Below, in pieces: positions 11,928-24,436 of a stretch of 52,874 bases of DNA. Numbering within the stretch: the stretch's first letter is position 1; each line of letters begins with the position of its first letter. The notes beneath the pieces are model-generated. The model had not been told where the DNA came from. It saw nothing but the letters and a program-made list of their open reading frames with translations, and made no database searches. The translations under genes and the position numbers were made by a program. The stretch spans positions 1-52,874 of the forward strand of contig JALLBK010000321.1 of the NCBI GenBank assembly GCA_036940085.1, in the 5' to 3' direction. Source of the DNA: Discostella pseudostelligera. Taxonomy: Eukaryota > Bacillariophyta > Thalassiosirophyceae > Thalassiosirales > Thalassiosiraceae.

Positions 11928-14900
11928 CTATTTTGCCTGATTCCTTTTTGCATTCTTGACGCCTTTGTCTGGCCTAGTCACTAAATTTGCTGATTTTGCG
12001 CCGCCAAAGTTCTTCTTCGGTTTCAGCTGCTCCGTTAAATCAATCACCGGAGCATTGCCAATTCTGGCTCCTCCCTCAAAGTATCGTGCTTCAACCTTGG
12101 ACTTCACTGCAGCGGATTTCTCCATGTAGAACTTATAATCACCGCCATACTTCACAAGCTTTTTATCCTCAATGGCGACAATTGTCGTGGCAACTTTGCT
12201 GATAAAATATCGATCATGGGATATCACCACGACAGACCCATCAAAGTGTTGCAGTGCCTCTTCAAGCATTTCCTTGGCAGGGATGTCTAAATGGTTGGTT
12301 GGCTCGTCTAATATCAAGAGATTGCTTTCCTTCAGCATCATACAGCATAAGGATAATCGGGCCTTTTCTCCTCCGCTCAAATTCTCCACCTTCTTCTCGA
12401 CAGCGTCGCCTTTGAAAAGAAACTGACCAAGTAATGCACGCAATTCATTGTACGATTGGCCGTTGCTCGCTGCCTGGACTGTATCAAGGACTGTCTTGTC
12501 CAGGTCAAGCACGTCAGCCTGATTTTGTTCAAAGTAGGCGGGGTAGACATTGCTCCCAACTATTTGCGCCGAGCCCTGGTCAGGAATCTCCTTTCCCATT
12601 AGAATACGTAGCAGCGTTGATTTACCAGCACCATTGGGGCCGATAACAGCGATACGGTCTCCTTTTTCAATGAACAAGTCGACATCCTCAAACAGCGGGT
12701 TGGCGCCATTACCATAGCCATGACTGAGTCCTTTCACCTCCGCAACCTCTGGACTTAAACGTGGAGCAGCGGGGAAACGGAATCGGAACGGTTTACCCAA
12801 AAATGGCGGCTTTTGCACATAGTCAGGACTTTTGATCAACTTCTCGAGCTGCGCCTCTCGTTGTTTCACAGCCTGTGGTTGCTTTAGCCGAAATTTATTA
12901 ATCCAAGATCGTTCTTCGTTGATTTTTTTCTCTTGAGCATTGTATGCCGCATTCCATGAATCCAATCGAGCTGTAAGTTGTTCAGGCATGTATTTTGGTG
13001 TGTGAGGCAAGTTATGTGGTGAGGAATATGATGCAGAACACGAATATGATGGACTCTACGATGTGGCATAACGCAGTGTTGACCGACGTACCTTTCTTCA
13101 ATAGTAAAAACCTGGAATAATTACCCTGATATTCCGTGCACAACCCACCTTCCGCATCGACAATCTTGGTACAGACTTGATCTAAGAACTCACGATCGTG
13201 GCTAACAATTACCATTGGTATATTTTGGTTGCGTAAGAATGCCTCGAGCCATTCCACACTCTCGAGATCAAGGTGATTCGTCGGCTCATCGAGAAGAAGA
13301 ATGTTTGGATCTGCGCATTTTGGTGGTTGGTTTGGGTGGATGAATTAGTTGAGCACCATGAAACATACAGTCGTCCGGTATGAGTGCATAGTTGCAAGCA
13401 TGACCAATTCATGGAAATCAAGCAAAGCTGCGTACCTTTGAGTAGTACCTTCCCTAACCCGATGCGCATTTTCCAGCCACCCGAGAACATTGATACAGCA
13501 TAGTCTTAGATAAGGAAGAATAAAAGAGACACCACGACAATGAGCGAAAAGGGATATCATAAAAGGTAAATAGAACGGCACAAATCCGTGGCAACAAACA
13601 GTATATGAACACACTCACCACCCTCTTCTGGATCAAATCCCATAAGATCCATAATCTTACTAACCCTCGAATCCAAAACATTCACATTCTTCGAATCCGC
13701 CTTCACTTGCAACTTGGCCATCCGATCCAGAACTTCCTGCATGGCCTCAGCATCGGTAGCATCGCCTGTCATGCCTTCCAACTCTTTCTCTGCCTGAGAT
13801 AATTGTGCCATAATTTCGGCTTCTTCGGTAAACACACTAATAAATTCCTCACGCAGTGTCCGGGTTAAATCAATCTCGTCAATAAATTCTTGACGAAGCA
13901 TGGCCACTCGTAGATCCTTATGTGACTTTACCACATCTCCCGCGGTCGGTTCAAGCTCCCCGGCAAGGATACGAAGTTGCGTCGTCTTACCGGCACCATT
14001 GGCACCCACTAATCCAATCCGATCGCCAGTCTGGACACCCCACGTGGCTGATTTCAATACCGGCTGATCCCGGAACGTAATAGCAATATTCTCAAGACGC
14101 AATGCCGTGTAGTCAGGTTGGGAGGTTTCCATAATTCGAATACGTGGTGGTGGACGCTCCTTCCGTATGCGTTCCTCGGCGGTCAATGCATCCTTCTTGG
14201 TTTCGGTTTGTTCGGGAGCAATGGTTGCAGTAGTGTCCTCGTCTGACGGAGCACTGCCATTAATTCCATTAACGGTAGAATCCGATTGTACTTTTCCATC
14301 ATTTGCCTCCTCCTTTTCATTGTCATTTCGACTCTCCAACTCTTCAATACTAATACCCAATTTCTTGGCCTCCTTCGCCTTCATTTTCATGGCAAGTTTC
14401 TCAGCCTCCTTCTCGGCCTTTTTCGCAGCCATTTTTTGTTCCTTCTTGCTCAATGTTGATGATGACGATGATGATGATTCTCCATTGGTAGTATCCCCAT
14501 TCACAGAAGCAGCACCACCATCTTCGGTATCCACCACCACCATTCCAGCAGATTTTTCCATAGCCTCCATTTCCGCCAATGCTCTTAATGCCTTTTTACG
14601 TTTATTCTTTTCAATTTCTTCCATTTCAGCGGCGGCCATTCGATCGGAATCGAGTTTGGCTTTCTTGGCTTCTTTTTGACGCTTTTTTTCAAGTTCCATT
14701 TGTTCTTTTTTCGTGAGGGGAGCATCATCGTCATCGAATTGGAGGAAATCGAGTGTGGCGGTGGCCGATGACTTTTTGGCAGCGGCAGCGGGGGGTGCTG
14801 CTGTTGATGTTGAGGTGGCAGAATTGTTTTCTTGCTGCTCCAGAGCTTCCAATGCAGCGAGGGCGGCATCTTTGGTCTTGTTGCCTGATGACTTCTTCTT

Positions 14901-15095
14901 GGCGTAGAGTGCCGTAGTTGTTAGTAGGGAGGTGCTGGAGCCAATTGCTAGAAGTGATGCTGCTGCTGCTTCACGATGTTGCAGCTGAAGAAGTGGCGCC
15001 GAATGTTGACGCCGACATGGAATTGTGAATGAATCCACCACGACGGAAATGCCCAGCGCCAGCAGCAGCGATAGGGGAGGGAAGGCAAGTCTCAT
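11928..15095 (-). CDS. ABC-F ATPase with probable plastid presequence
   Basis: Soluble twin-cassette ABC protein of the ABC-F (Uup/EttA/GCN20-like) group; such proteins act on ribosomes. Exons on the minus strand are 15095-13619, 13504-13436, 13310-13092 and 12970-11928, with introns of 114, 125 and 121 nt, giving 935 aa. The N-terminus MRLAFPPLSLLLALGISVVV is a signal peptide, and DSFTIPCRR puts Phe right after the likely cleavage site, as in diatom plastid import signals. A Lys/Glu/Ala-rich linker of about 230 residues follows. Cassette 1 has Walker A GANGAGKTT, signature FSGGW and Walker B LLLDEPTNHLD. Between the cassettes lies the charged linker (ARLDSWNAAYNAQEKKINEE). Cassette 2 has GPNGAGKST, LSGGEKARLS and LILDEPTNHLD, then SHDRYF. 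No membrane domain is present beyond the presequence. Plastid location is inferred. Confidence 0.92.
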
Positions 15096-16078
15096 GCTTG
15101 TTGTCGTTGGCCTCTCAATTCAGTACTTGCTAGAGATATTATTATGTTGTGGACGGCGGAAGCCATGGACATGGAAATGCAAATGGAATGACGATGTGTT
15201 TGACGAGTGGTCGTCCGACGGTGACGCGTGGCGGTGATGACGTCTGTCGAATTGGCGGGAAGACGGTGACTTGGCGGGAAAATGACTTTCGCGATGATAA
15301 AACGTAATCTCCCGCCGAAGCTGAGAACAAAGCCAAGCAAAGCAAAACTGCACACTCCACATCCACAACAGCACCATGGCCATGGCGGTCGCTTCCGTCT
15401 CCGTCGGCCCGTACTTACTTACCTATGGAGAGCCATGTGGTGAGTTTCTTCTCAAAATGCGCATGATCAACTCATCTACAGATCATAGGCTCCCACTGGT
15501 CCACTCGGCTTTGTCGGATTCCTTTGTACGGCTCAACGGTATTGGCTGGTCGATTCATCGTGTGACCACATGCCGAGACTTGTGTCATCGTCATCGGTAT
15601 CGTCGAATTTAATCTCGTCATTGTCATGATTTCATCGACATTGATAGATTTGCTAAGTATCTTGGTAAAGATGGGGAAGGTCGATGTAGTTTTGATGTAT
15701 CGACTGGTAGTGCTGTTGAACATGACAATCAACTACCAACCTCTGGAGTGTCACATGGAGCTCTCTAGAAGCGAGCGAGACAAGCGATGGAAAATTGGCA
15801 ACAAATCTAAATGTTTAAAATATTGCGTATTCGCGTATTCCTAGTTTACATTACTGCTGGCTCTATCAATCTCTCTTGACTAAGTAGTCGTCTGTAGTCG
15901 TTCACCACTCACTGGTCTACCGTCAGAAGGAGGAATGAAATGATTGTTTCATCATATTGTTGAGTGCTAGTAACGACGACGGGTCTCAGCGTCGGCATCA
16001 CCAGCGTAGATATTGCAGACACAATAGTTGCTTTCCTCTTGGATAGTATTCTATCATTTTCATCCGTCGTGTTGCATT
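15096..16078. promoter_or_regulatory. 5' region of ABC-F gene with paired TTGGCGGGAA sites
   Basis: Two direct copies, ATTGGCGGGAAG at 15251-15262 and CTTGGCGGGAAAA at 15270-15282, lie about 155-190 nt upstream of the ABC-F start, and a CTCCCGCC element follows at 15309-15316. These are E2F-like. The rest of the gap also contains fragments that look partly coding on the plus strand (see the entry at 15376). Confidence 0.5.
15376..15770 (+). pseudogene. possible small spliced gene or gene remnant
   Basis: This is weakly supported. An ATG at 15376 opens a short frame (MAMAVASVSVGPYLLTYGEP) that reaches a good donor-like GTGAGT at about 15440. Further on, a frame beginning near 15640 reads DIDRFAKYLGKDGEGRC and stops near 15769, and its composition looks coding. 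I could not find one consistent set of splice sites joining the two parts. It may be a small gene on the plus strand, divergent from the ABC-F gene, a decayed copy, or chance. Confidence 0.18.
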
Positions 16079-19000
16079 TTACTGTCTGACAGTATTGTCG
16101 ACATTCCTTGTCCACGACTTTGGCAATTCATTAACTCCAATGTGTCGTACTCGCTTGCCATCACGAGACAAGCTCTTTCCTTTACTGTCCACATTGCCAT
16201 AACCATTTCTCACCAATTCCTTCACAAACTTTTCGGCCGAAAGTGCACACCGTAACTGGGTAAGAACAAAGTCAGACACAAGTCCTGCTCGACAACAATC
16301 TTCGAATGCTCGTATTGCACCTGACACTTTCACATCCTCCGGTAAATCTAATCTACCGCAACATTTTATGAAGGTGCCATATATTACCGGATTTGGGAGT
16401 ACATGCGGGTACGGCTCTGTGCGAATGCGATTGAAGGCTAATTCAGCAATATGAAATGCTCGACGATGACTGGTCGGTGAGCTCTTTATGGTATTTCCAT
16501 GTTCATCTTGAAACACGTCGGAAAAGGCACATGCGTTGAGAACCTATAGATAGCAATACAAATTGCGAACGCATATTGTATCAAGGTAGGTGAGTAGCGA
16601 GAACTAATTTCATGCAATGAAAACATACGGCGCAGTCAAGAGACCGAACTCACCATTGAATAAGCCTGAACAGTTGGCTTCACATCCATATTACCACTGC
16701 CGAAACTCTTCTCCATCATCTCCAGAACTTCCATTGCGCCCTCTGCCTTTCTCTCCGAGGGGCTGCGAGCCCATGCCGTCTGCGCTAAAATATAACATCG
16801 CTGAGTTGTCTTCATTCTCGATTCGTCGCCCCTCTTGGCTGCGTCGGTCATATCCCGTTCCATTCTTTGTAATAATTTTGTGGCTCGTTCACCCGCATCA
16901 GCGGATCCACAGGACGACCATGCATATAACACTGATAGGCAGGTATAAGTGTTTGGTCGAAGGGCATCGATTTTGGTACCCAGCCCTGCCATGGCCTGGA
17001 GAAGTTCATCGGCGATTATTCCAGAGTTGGGACGCCGTAAGACCGAATGGGCGTCGATTACAGATGTGAATGTGTACATTGAATTCGTTTTGTTTTGAAA
17101 TGTTGGAAAAATCTCCTTGTATCCCTGACGGTACATGCCAATCATTCGTCTGAGGAGTTTCAAAGCCCGATCAGGAGCCTTCGGGTCCATCCGACCTGCA
17201 CCCTTAGTGTAATGATAGATAATGCTGGAAAAGGATCGTTCATCCGGCATGACATCTGCATTTCCATTCTGATGAAACTCGATCATCCTATCCAAGATAG
17301 CTTCGGCGCGTCTACCTCCCTCAGGGGTTCTGGAACGCGCCCACTGCTGGATCACTGTATTGAATGAAAAGATGTCAGGACGGACTGGAAGCTCTTCATC
17401 TTCGATACCATCCATCGATCGCGCGGCGCTGCTCTCGTAGTTGTCAATCATAGAAAGTAGCAAATCCTCCGCTTCCGCAACTCTGTCGTTGTATGCATAC
17501 GAGTCTATGATAGCATTGAAGGTGCGTATGTTGGGCCGCACCCGGGGGAACCCTTCTCTATCTCGCTCTTGCATGCGACGCAATATCTCAGAGCAACGCT
17601 CTCCTGCCATATCTCGCTGTCCACTTCGTGACCAACAAGCACATACCATTGTATAGTGAAAGACGTCAGGAGGGTCGTCAATTCGACCATGAAAGTAAAG
17701 ACTTTCCATCCCACGAACGACGTCATTAGCTGCCAGCGCGGCATCAAGCTTGCCATCTGGTATTCTCTGATAAGTGTTGAGAACACTGGCAAATGTGTAT
17801 GCATCAGGACGATAATTATGGGCCATCATCCTACCCAGAATTGATTCCGCCGCTCTACCAGCATATAAAGGATTAAATTTCTGGAAACTGTCGTTTCTTG
17901 ATCTTGTCCTATGATTGTTGTCACCACCGTCAATATTCTTGTTACTGTCATTGATGCTGCTGTTTTTGTAATATCCCGCCAACGAGGTGTCGACCCTCGC
18001 GGCTGAATTAGATATCACGCTCAGTGCAGTATTGTAGCTCCGTAGATTTGGCCGTACGGATGGCATGTTCAATTCAGTGGCTAGTTTTTCCATTCGATCC
18101 AATAACACCATGACGCGGGCAGCATGGTCTATCTTGCTCTGCTGGTCGCGTGAGAGGGCCAAGAGAATGGAATTGTACACTTCGACGTCAAGATCGCGAG
18201 CTTTGTCGTGTTGGCGAAATGATTTGGACGATGATGATGACCTTCTAGCAGCTGGATATTGATAGCCACTCATGAATGAAGGTCCTTCCTCTTCATCCTC
18301 CTCATCTGCCAGAATATCATCAGAATCCAAAATATTGTCGTCGATGGGTACATCATCCTCTTCCCGTCCTCTTCTCCACTGAGGCGATTGACCACGTGTC
18401 CTACGCGCCCATGCCTCTAGACGATCTAATACCGCCATCGCGCGCTTGATCCGATCGAAGTTGGAAAATGCCATGACGTTTCGTAGGCTGTCCCGCTGGG
18501 GATTGTCCGTCGCTCTATTACAGGCATTGGTGGCACTATCACTATTGCTGCTACCTCCTCGACAACCACGCAACCAAGCATGAATCACCAAAGAATAGCT
18601 CAACGCATCTGGCTCGACGTCATCCCCACCAACAATTGCAGCATCCGAATCCAGGCCATCTAGGTCATCATCGAAGCTACCACGGAAATCATCATCTCTT
18701 CCTTTTTGCCGCAATGAGGGAGACAATGGCGGGGCCTCCATGCGCTTCAACAATATGTTCTCGGCTCGTACGGCCGCATAGGGATCATACCTCGATGCGC
18801 GGGACCAAGCATTCAGTACCGCATTGTAGTTGACAGTGTTGGGTGGGAACGTTATCTCGTCCGGACGAGGTTCGTACCAGTTTGGATCGTTTTTCAAGAT
18901 GATGGTTTCGTCCTTGGCAGCGGCAATCGTCGTATCGTTGTCGTTCTCGCTCTTACCTTCTATTGAGGGAGCGTCAGGCTTCATTGCCACCCTGTCTTTC

Positions 19001-21732
19001 GAACTCAACTGACTTCCCTCTCTCCCCTCAACAACATTGTTGTCCTCCTCTCCCTCCAGTTCTTCATCATGCGACAGTGTCCACTCGTCGTCGTCGTCAT
19101 CGAATTGTGAAGCGCCTCCGTAATTATATCCCAATCTATTTTGTGACTTCCACGGCGTATCGCCGACGCGCGCCTTGTACCGCCGATACTTGACCAGCAT
19201 GTCCTCCAACATATCCTGCGCCTCTCGTGCAGGATCATATGGCTGATGTTGCTGTTGTTGTTGCTTATTTTTCCCACCCTTGCCAGTGGATGCCGCCGCG
19301 CCACCACGGCTCGTAGACGCAGAACTGCAGCTCTTGGCCAATGCATTCATCACGGCCGAATATGTGTAGCAATTTGGGCGCATACCCGGTTGACTCTTTT
19401 GTTCACTGTTCTCATTGTAATGTCCCAAAGATATCATCAGCTTTAATATCTCCTTGGCTCGCACTGCTGCACGTTTCGTTAGTTCGTCTGCACTTGCAGA
19501 CGTTTCTACTAAAGATTGGTGCAGTCGTTGCTGTGGAGATGATGATGATGATGATGATGAATCATTCAACACAGTGGAAGCTGAAGAAGGAGGCGTCGAT
19601 TTTGCAGGCGATGGTACTTCCGGTTTCCCATAGTGGTGTTGATTTTCATGTATGGCGGCGAGCGCTGTACATTTGACCCAAGCATCAATAACGGCAGTGA
19701 AAGTCACAACGTCCGGCTTCACCCTCTCATTTCCCCGAGTCTTTGAATCCACTGTTGACTGCGACCCGCTCCCCTTCTTTGGCGTCCTAGAAGTTCCATA
19801 CCTCCATTCATGCATCATTTCCCCCAAAAGTAATTCTGCCATCTCCCCAGCACTTGGGTGGTAACTCTTACTCCAGGCATTAATTGCGGCATTGAAGCTA
19901 ATTGTGGATGGTGCCAGGTATTCATCCCCAGTCTGTCGGTACATTTGCACGAGAGAGTTGTGTATTCGATGTGCACGTTGGGCTGCAGCTCCTAATGGGA
20001 GTTTTTGTGGAGTTCGCCGCTGTCGTTGTTTATTAGATGCAGAAGGTTGTGGTGGTGGTGGTGATGATGATGTCGTAGACGATTGATCGTGGTGTTTTCC
20101 CTCCAAGCCATAACTACTACTTCTATCGTCCCCTCGTGTTCCTCCTCCTCCTCCTCCTCCTCCTCCTCCGGGCAAGAATGGTCGCGCTTGGCTCTTTGAC
20201 CAACAGTCTATTGTGATTGTGTACATCTTGGTTGTCACACGAACTTCATCATCGTCGTCGTCGTTCCAATCATGATAGTCGTCGTCATCATCATCATCGT
20301 CTTCATCTATGCTATTGATATTAGTGCCCTCGCTGCGCTTGCTGTTGTTCTTGTTCTTATTTAAGTGACTGTTGTTGCTATTATGTACCATATGGCTATT
20401 GTTGTAATCCACCTCCATAACCACCCTTCTCAATAGACGCTCACACATAATTGCCGATTCCACCGTTCCCCGACGAGCATGTGAGGCCATCAGGGAGGTA
20501 ATTAATGCAACGTCACCCGATGTTAAGTGTCGTCTTTGACGCCGCTGTGGTTGCTGATCTTCGTCGACTTTATCGGAAGTGTGATATTCATCGTCATCTT
20601 CATCGAGCATTAACATCCGTGCTGTCGTACGATCGAGCCAGGTATCGTATAATGCACCATTGCCATTCTTGGGAGGAGGTGGTGGTGGTGGCGGCGGCGG
20701 CGGTGGAGGTCTAAGACGAGACGACGAAATCAAGGATGATGAAGCAGTGGTGTACTTGTAACGTTGTCGCTGTGGCAGTTGATGGCGATGGAGATTCGCT
20801 TGCTGTGATTGTTCTTGCGGATGCTGATGATGCTGCTGCTGCTTTCGTCGCCCACCTCGTCTCAATTGTCTTTTATCTCGTCTACCATTATCGTCTCGTT
20901 TACTACTTCTACTGCTACTGGTTTTTGGACCTCTCCGATCGATAATGAGGGTGGAGGCAATCATTGGTCGGTTCCGGTTCAGTGCTGGACCCCCATCATC
21001 ATCTGCTACATAGTAATCATTATTATCGTCTGAAGATTTCCACATTGACATTACTGTCACTTTAGCTGTTGTTGGTGGTGGTGGTGATGGTTGAATTGCA
21101 GGATGACATTGCCTTTTGACAAAACATAAATTGATGTGTTGATTCAGTTTCCCATGCCAATTATGTTGATGATGATGATGATGTCGTCGATGGTAACTCT
21201 CGTTGTTGCTCAGCATCATCAAACTGAGTTTAGTGAACCTTCTACTTCTGTTTAGTCTATCATTGCAATCTATTGAAGTCATCTTGCAGCGTAATTGTAC
21301 ATGTTTTGTCCAAGATGAAGAAATGGAGAGTGCTTGGACGAATAGTGTGTGACGTGATGATAATGACGACGATGACGAAAGGTAGAAGGGTAATGAGCAC
21401 AGCAGCAGCAGCAGCAAATTTGCCCGCGTGCTCATTAATCTTGTAATCGTCCCGAATGATGGGGGGGAGATTGCCCCCATACTATCATTTGTAGGTCGAC
21501 GTCGGCGGCGCCATTGCCTCCCTATCCCTAGCTTTCGCGTTCCCTCCTCCGCCTCCCACCACCGCAGTCCTCGATCCTTTCTGGTTCTCTTCGGAGTCGG
21601 AGAGTTGAAGTTGGTACTCATCGTTTGATTTTTATTACAATCGAAATCGTCGTTGATGGCTGTTGCTGTTGCTGTTGCTGTTGGTATGGCGGTGGCGGTG
21701 GCCATCAACTCGTACTCTTCCTTCATATCCAT
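16079..21732 (-). CDS. giant pentatricopeptide-repeat (PPR) protein
   Basis: Helical-repeat RNA-binding protein of the PPR family, which usually acts on organelle transcripts. Exons 21732-16654 and 16543-16079 flank a 110-nt intron; the junction restores the repeat VKPTVQAYSMVLNAC. The product is 1847 aa. About 16 PPR-like units are visible, among them VKPDVVTFTAVIDAWVK, FPPNTVNYNAVLNAWSRA, YRPDAYTFASVLNTYQR, VRPNIRTFNAIIDSYAY and VRPDIFSFNTVIQQWAR. Pro-Asp/Pro-Asn then Tyr/Phe is the recurring signature. No DYW, E or SMR domain is seen at the end. Long runs of Ser, Asn, Asp, Gly, His, Gln and Pro interrupt the repeats, which is why the protein is so large. An internal Met at residue 100 (position 21435) starts a strong signal-peptide-like stretch, STRANLLLLLLCSLPF, so translation may begin there and send the protein to the plastid. 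That start choice is unresolved. Confidence 0.9.
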
Positions 21733-21799
21733 GGTGCGTCATGGTTTGGGGAGATCGGAGATGGTGACGCGGAAGACGAGATACTCAGATAATAGCAGA

Positions 21800-21892
21800 T
21801 TTGGCGGGAGAGAGGTGGCGGGGGCGGGAGAGAGGGTGAGTCAGAGTACATTCCACGTGTGCGTAGGCAACAGGACTCTCCACGTGGAAGTA
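21800..21892. promoter_or_regulatory. TTTGGCGGGAG and CACGTG elements upstream of the PPR gene
   Basis: TTTGGCGGGAG sits at 21800-21810, about 70 nt upstream of the annotated PPR start, with further GGCGGG copies to about 21830. CCACGTGTG and CCACGTGGAAG follow near 21855 and 21881 and are G-box cores (bZIP/bHLH type). Function is inferred from motif likeness only. Confidence 0.45.
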
Positions 21893-22265
21893 TTGTAGTT
21901 CGGAGGCGATCAACAGAACACCACTCTTATCTACTCGACAACAACCACTACTATTGCCTCTGCAATCGAGGAAAAGCAGCATGATGAAAAAGAAGCTAGG
22001 AGTCAAAGCAATTTGAACGATTCGATTCGTTATTTAATGTATGGTACATGGGAGAGTCCAGATATCACATATTTTGTTGTGCAAAACGAGTTCCAAGCCA
22101 GCGGAACAACTACTTGCACACGATGTATTATTTTCGGGAACCATTCATCATCGCGACGGACGTCCCATCATATTTCTCACTCTTGAATTCAAATCTGAAG
22201 TGAGCAAGAATGACTTGCTTTAGAATATGTATCCTCCGCTCCTTCTACAACACGTCAACTCGAAA

Positions 22266-24436
22266 TTAGTCCCAAGCTTCAATCTCCGCCATGGAAGTCA
22301 TAAAGTCGGATGCCGACTTTGAGTGGGAAATCTCGGACGGAACAGAAAAATTGACTGTCATTGTTGGCTCCATATCCATAGTACTATCCTGCTCCTCATC
22401 GGCCTCCGATGAGTTCTTGGTAGTTACCGTATTGGCCTCCTCGTTACGGAACACGTCCGTGGAGATGTCGCCAATGATACCAGTGAGGTCCCATGGACAG
22501 AATTCGCCAAGGTTCCAATCACGGCAGGCCGAGCAAAGTGCACAGGGTTGAGCATTTGAATTCTGCGGTTGTTTTGGTAGGCCATAATAATATGAATAAT
22601 AGATAAAGATACGAGAAGAGAGTTCATTAGTCGAGATCAGAGATGCAAAAAGTTATTCAATAGTGTAAACGATGACAGTAAACATACCTTGGCCAGATCT
22701 GACGACGACGGCGACGACGATGAAGACGAATCCACCAAATTGCAGCTGTGAGGCGCCATGCCACCGCAGCAAATTGCAATGGTAGAAGTAGTGTTCTCTA
22801 ATAAAGTGTCATCATTTTCGTCGTCATCATCCAACGGAGTAATGGAATATCCCGGGAAATCCGCCTTCATTCGCTCATGATTGGCGGATGTGAGAAGAGC
22901 AGCGGTAGTACTACCGGTTGGAACGGTGCCAGCAGGTTCGGAACTGGAACCATCGGCAGATAACGGATTCAGACTATTGACTGGCGCATCCACTGATGCA
23001 CTCATGTCGCCGCTCCCATCCGAAGCACTCTCCTCGACATCGCTCTCCTCGCTTCCACCATCGGCACTCTCATCGGATACCGTGATGCGGCTGCTGCTAT
23101 CGCCGTAGTTGTTGCTATTCTTCATCGTCACTAGCATCCCACTGGATGCCGTAGTAGTTAGGGACTGATTGGACGTGGTACTATTGGTATCAGATGGTGT
23201 CATGGCGATCACAATATCCGAGGAGGAAACACAGCGATGATGTTGATGCTGCTTCTGCTGTTGTGTTACTTCCACCTTGGCCCTCTTGGCACTACGTGTG
23301 CTCGAGGAGGAGGCTTGGATCTCTGTCGACTCCTCTACTGGTGACGCCGATGACGGTGATGATAGACGAGCAGACGCATCCTTGTCTGTTATCGTCGAGG
23401 TTGAGTGCTGCTTCTTGCGCTTCTTGTTGCCTCGGTTCCTGGAAGTTGATGAGGAAGAAGTAGTCGAAGTATACGGCTCCGAATCTTCACCTTCGCTGGA
23501 TACAACCACTGCAATGGAGTTGTCTTCCCCGTCGACACCGCCATCAACATCATCACCACTGCTCAATTGAATAGTAGGAGCAGCTACTGCCTTCTCCTGT
23601 GACAAACTTGTGCTATCACCACCACCTACACCATGACCATTACTAATCAAGGAGGAGGAAACAGTCACTGACGACGATGACTTACGTCTTAACTCCTCGA
23701 CCTTGGGCTTCCAGTATCGTTTTCGATTATTCACAAACCAATTCGTCAATTGCTTCAATTCAATACCAGTATCACGCATGATCGTAATCTTCTCATCTTC
23801 AGTGGGATAGGGATGTTCAATATGATCAGGGCTCATTATCCATGCCTTGAGGTATTCTACGGCATGGGTGGATAAGGCAGTCTTCTTTTTGGAGTTGTTG
23901 GAACTGGAGTTGTTGTTGGTGGTGATGGCTCTGTTCTTCTGGTCGGTGTTGGTATCGCAACCCTTGGCGGTTTCAGCGTTGTGAGTACCTGTGGTGGAGA
24001 AGGAAGAGCGTTGGTATGAGTACGAGATGACAGCAGACGAAGACGACGATCATGTCAAAGTCAATAACTGACCATTCTTAGCAGTGACGTTCGCTCGACG
24101 CTTGAGTGACACCCTCCTCCTATCGTCAACAACTTCGTCTGCATCCTCGTCGTCGTCATCATCGTCATCAAGCATCGATTCGCCTCGAACTGCAGCAGCG
24201 ACAAATACAGCCGCAGCCATGGCAGACTTGCGCCGTGCACGAATGTTGGTGGTACTGCTACTACTACTGGTGCAGATGGTTTTGGTGTTGTTACACACTA
24301 CTACATGCTGTGGAGGTGATGGAAGTTGTAAAGCCGAAGTATCGACAAATTCATGCGTTGCCTCCTCCTCGAGGAGATTGTCGATACCAGCCGATGATAG
24401 CGACATGACTTCTTCGTCTTCGTTGCTGTTGGACAT
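22266..24436 (-). CDS. TALE-class homeodomain transcription factor
   Basis: Nuclear DNA-binding protein of the three-amino-acid-loop-extension homeodomain class. Exons 24436-24073, 23988-22688 and 22562-22266 give 653 aa; introns are 84 and 125 nt, and the first has an unusual GTCAGT donor. The homeodomain (about residues 150-215) reads STHAVEYLKAWIMSPDHIEH then PYP, the TALE loop, and ends with recognition helix NWFVNNRKRYWKP, very close to plant KN/PBC-type domains. The N-terminal part has an Asp run and a basic RRRVSLKRR stretch. The long middle part is Ser/Asp/Glu-rich and has KKRKK and KRAK motifs that could serve as nuclear signals. The third exon adds a short, ordered-looking motif with three spaced Cys, CALCSACRDWNLGEFCPWDL. 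No MEINOX/KNOX-type domain was recognised. The stretch 21733-22265 downstream of its stop is the PPR promoter. Confidence 0.93.

Noticed and set aside
11420..11953. 177-codon minus-strand frame in the convergent gap
   Set aside because: It overlaps the end of the ABC-F gene and lacks recognisable features; an opposite-strand frame of similar quality overlaps it.
14167..14679. 170-codon plus-strand frame inside the ABC-F gene
   Set aside because: It is the antisense shadow of the Lys/Glu/Ala-rich linker.
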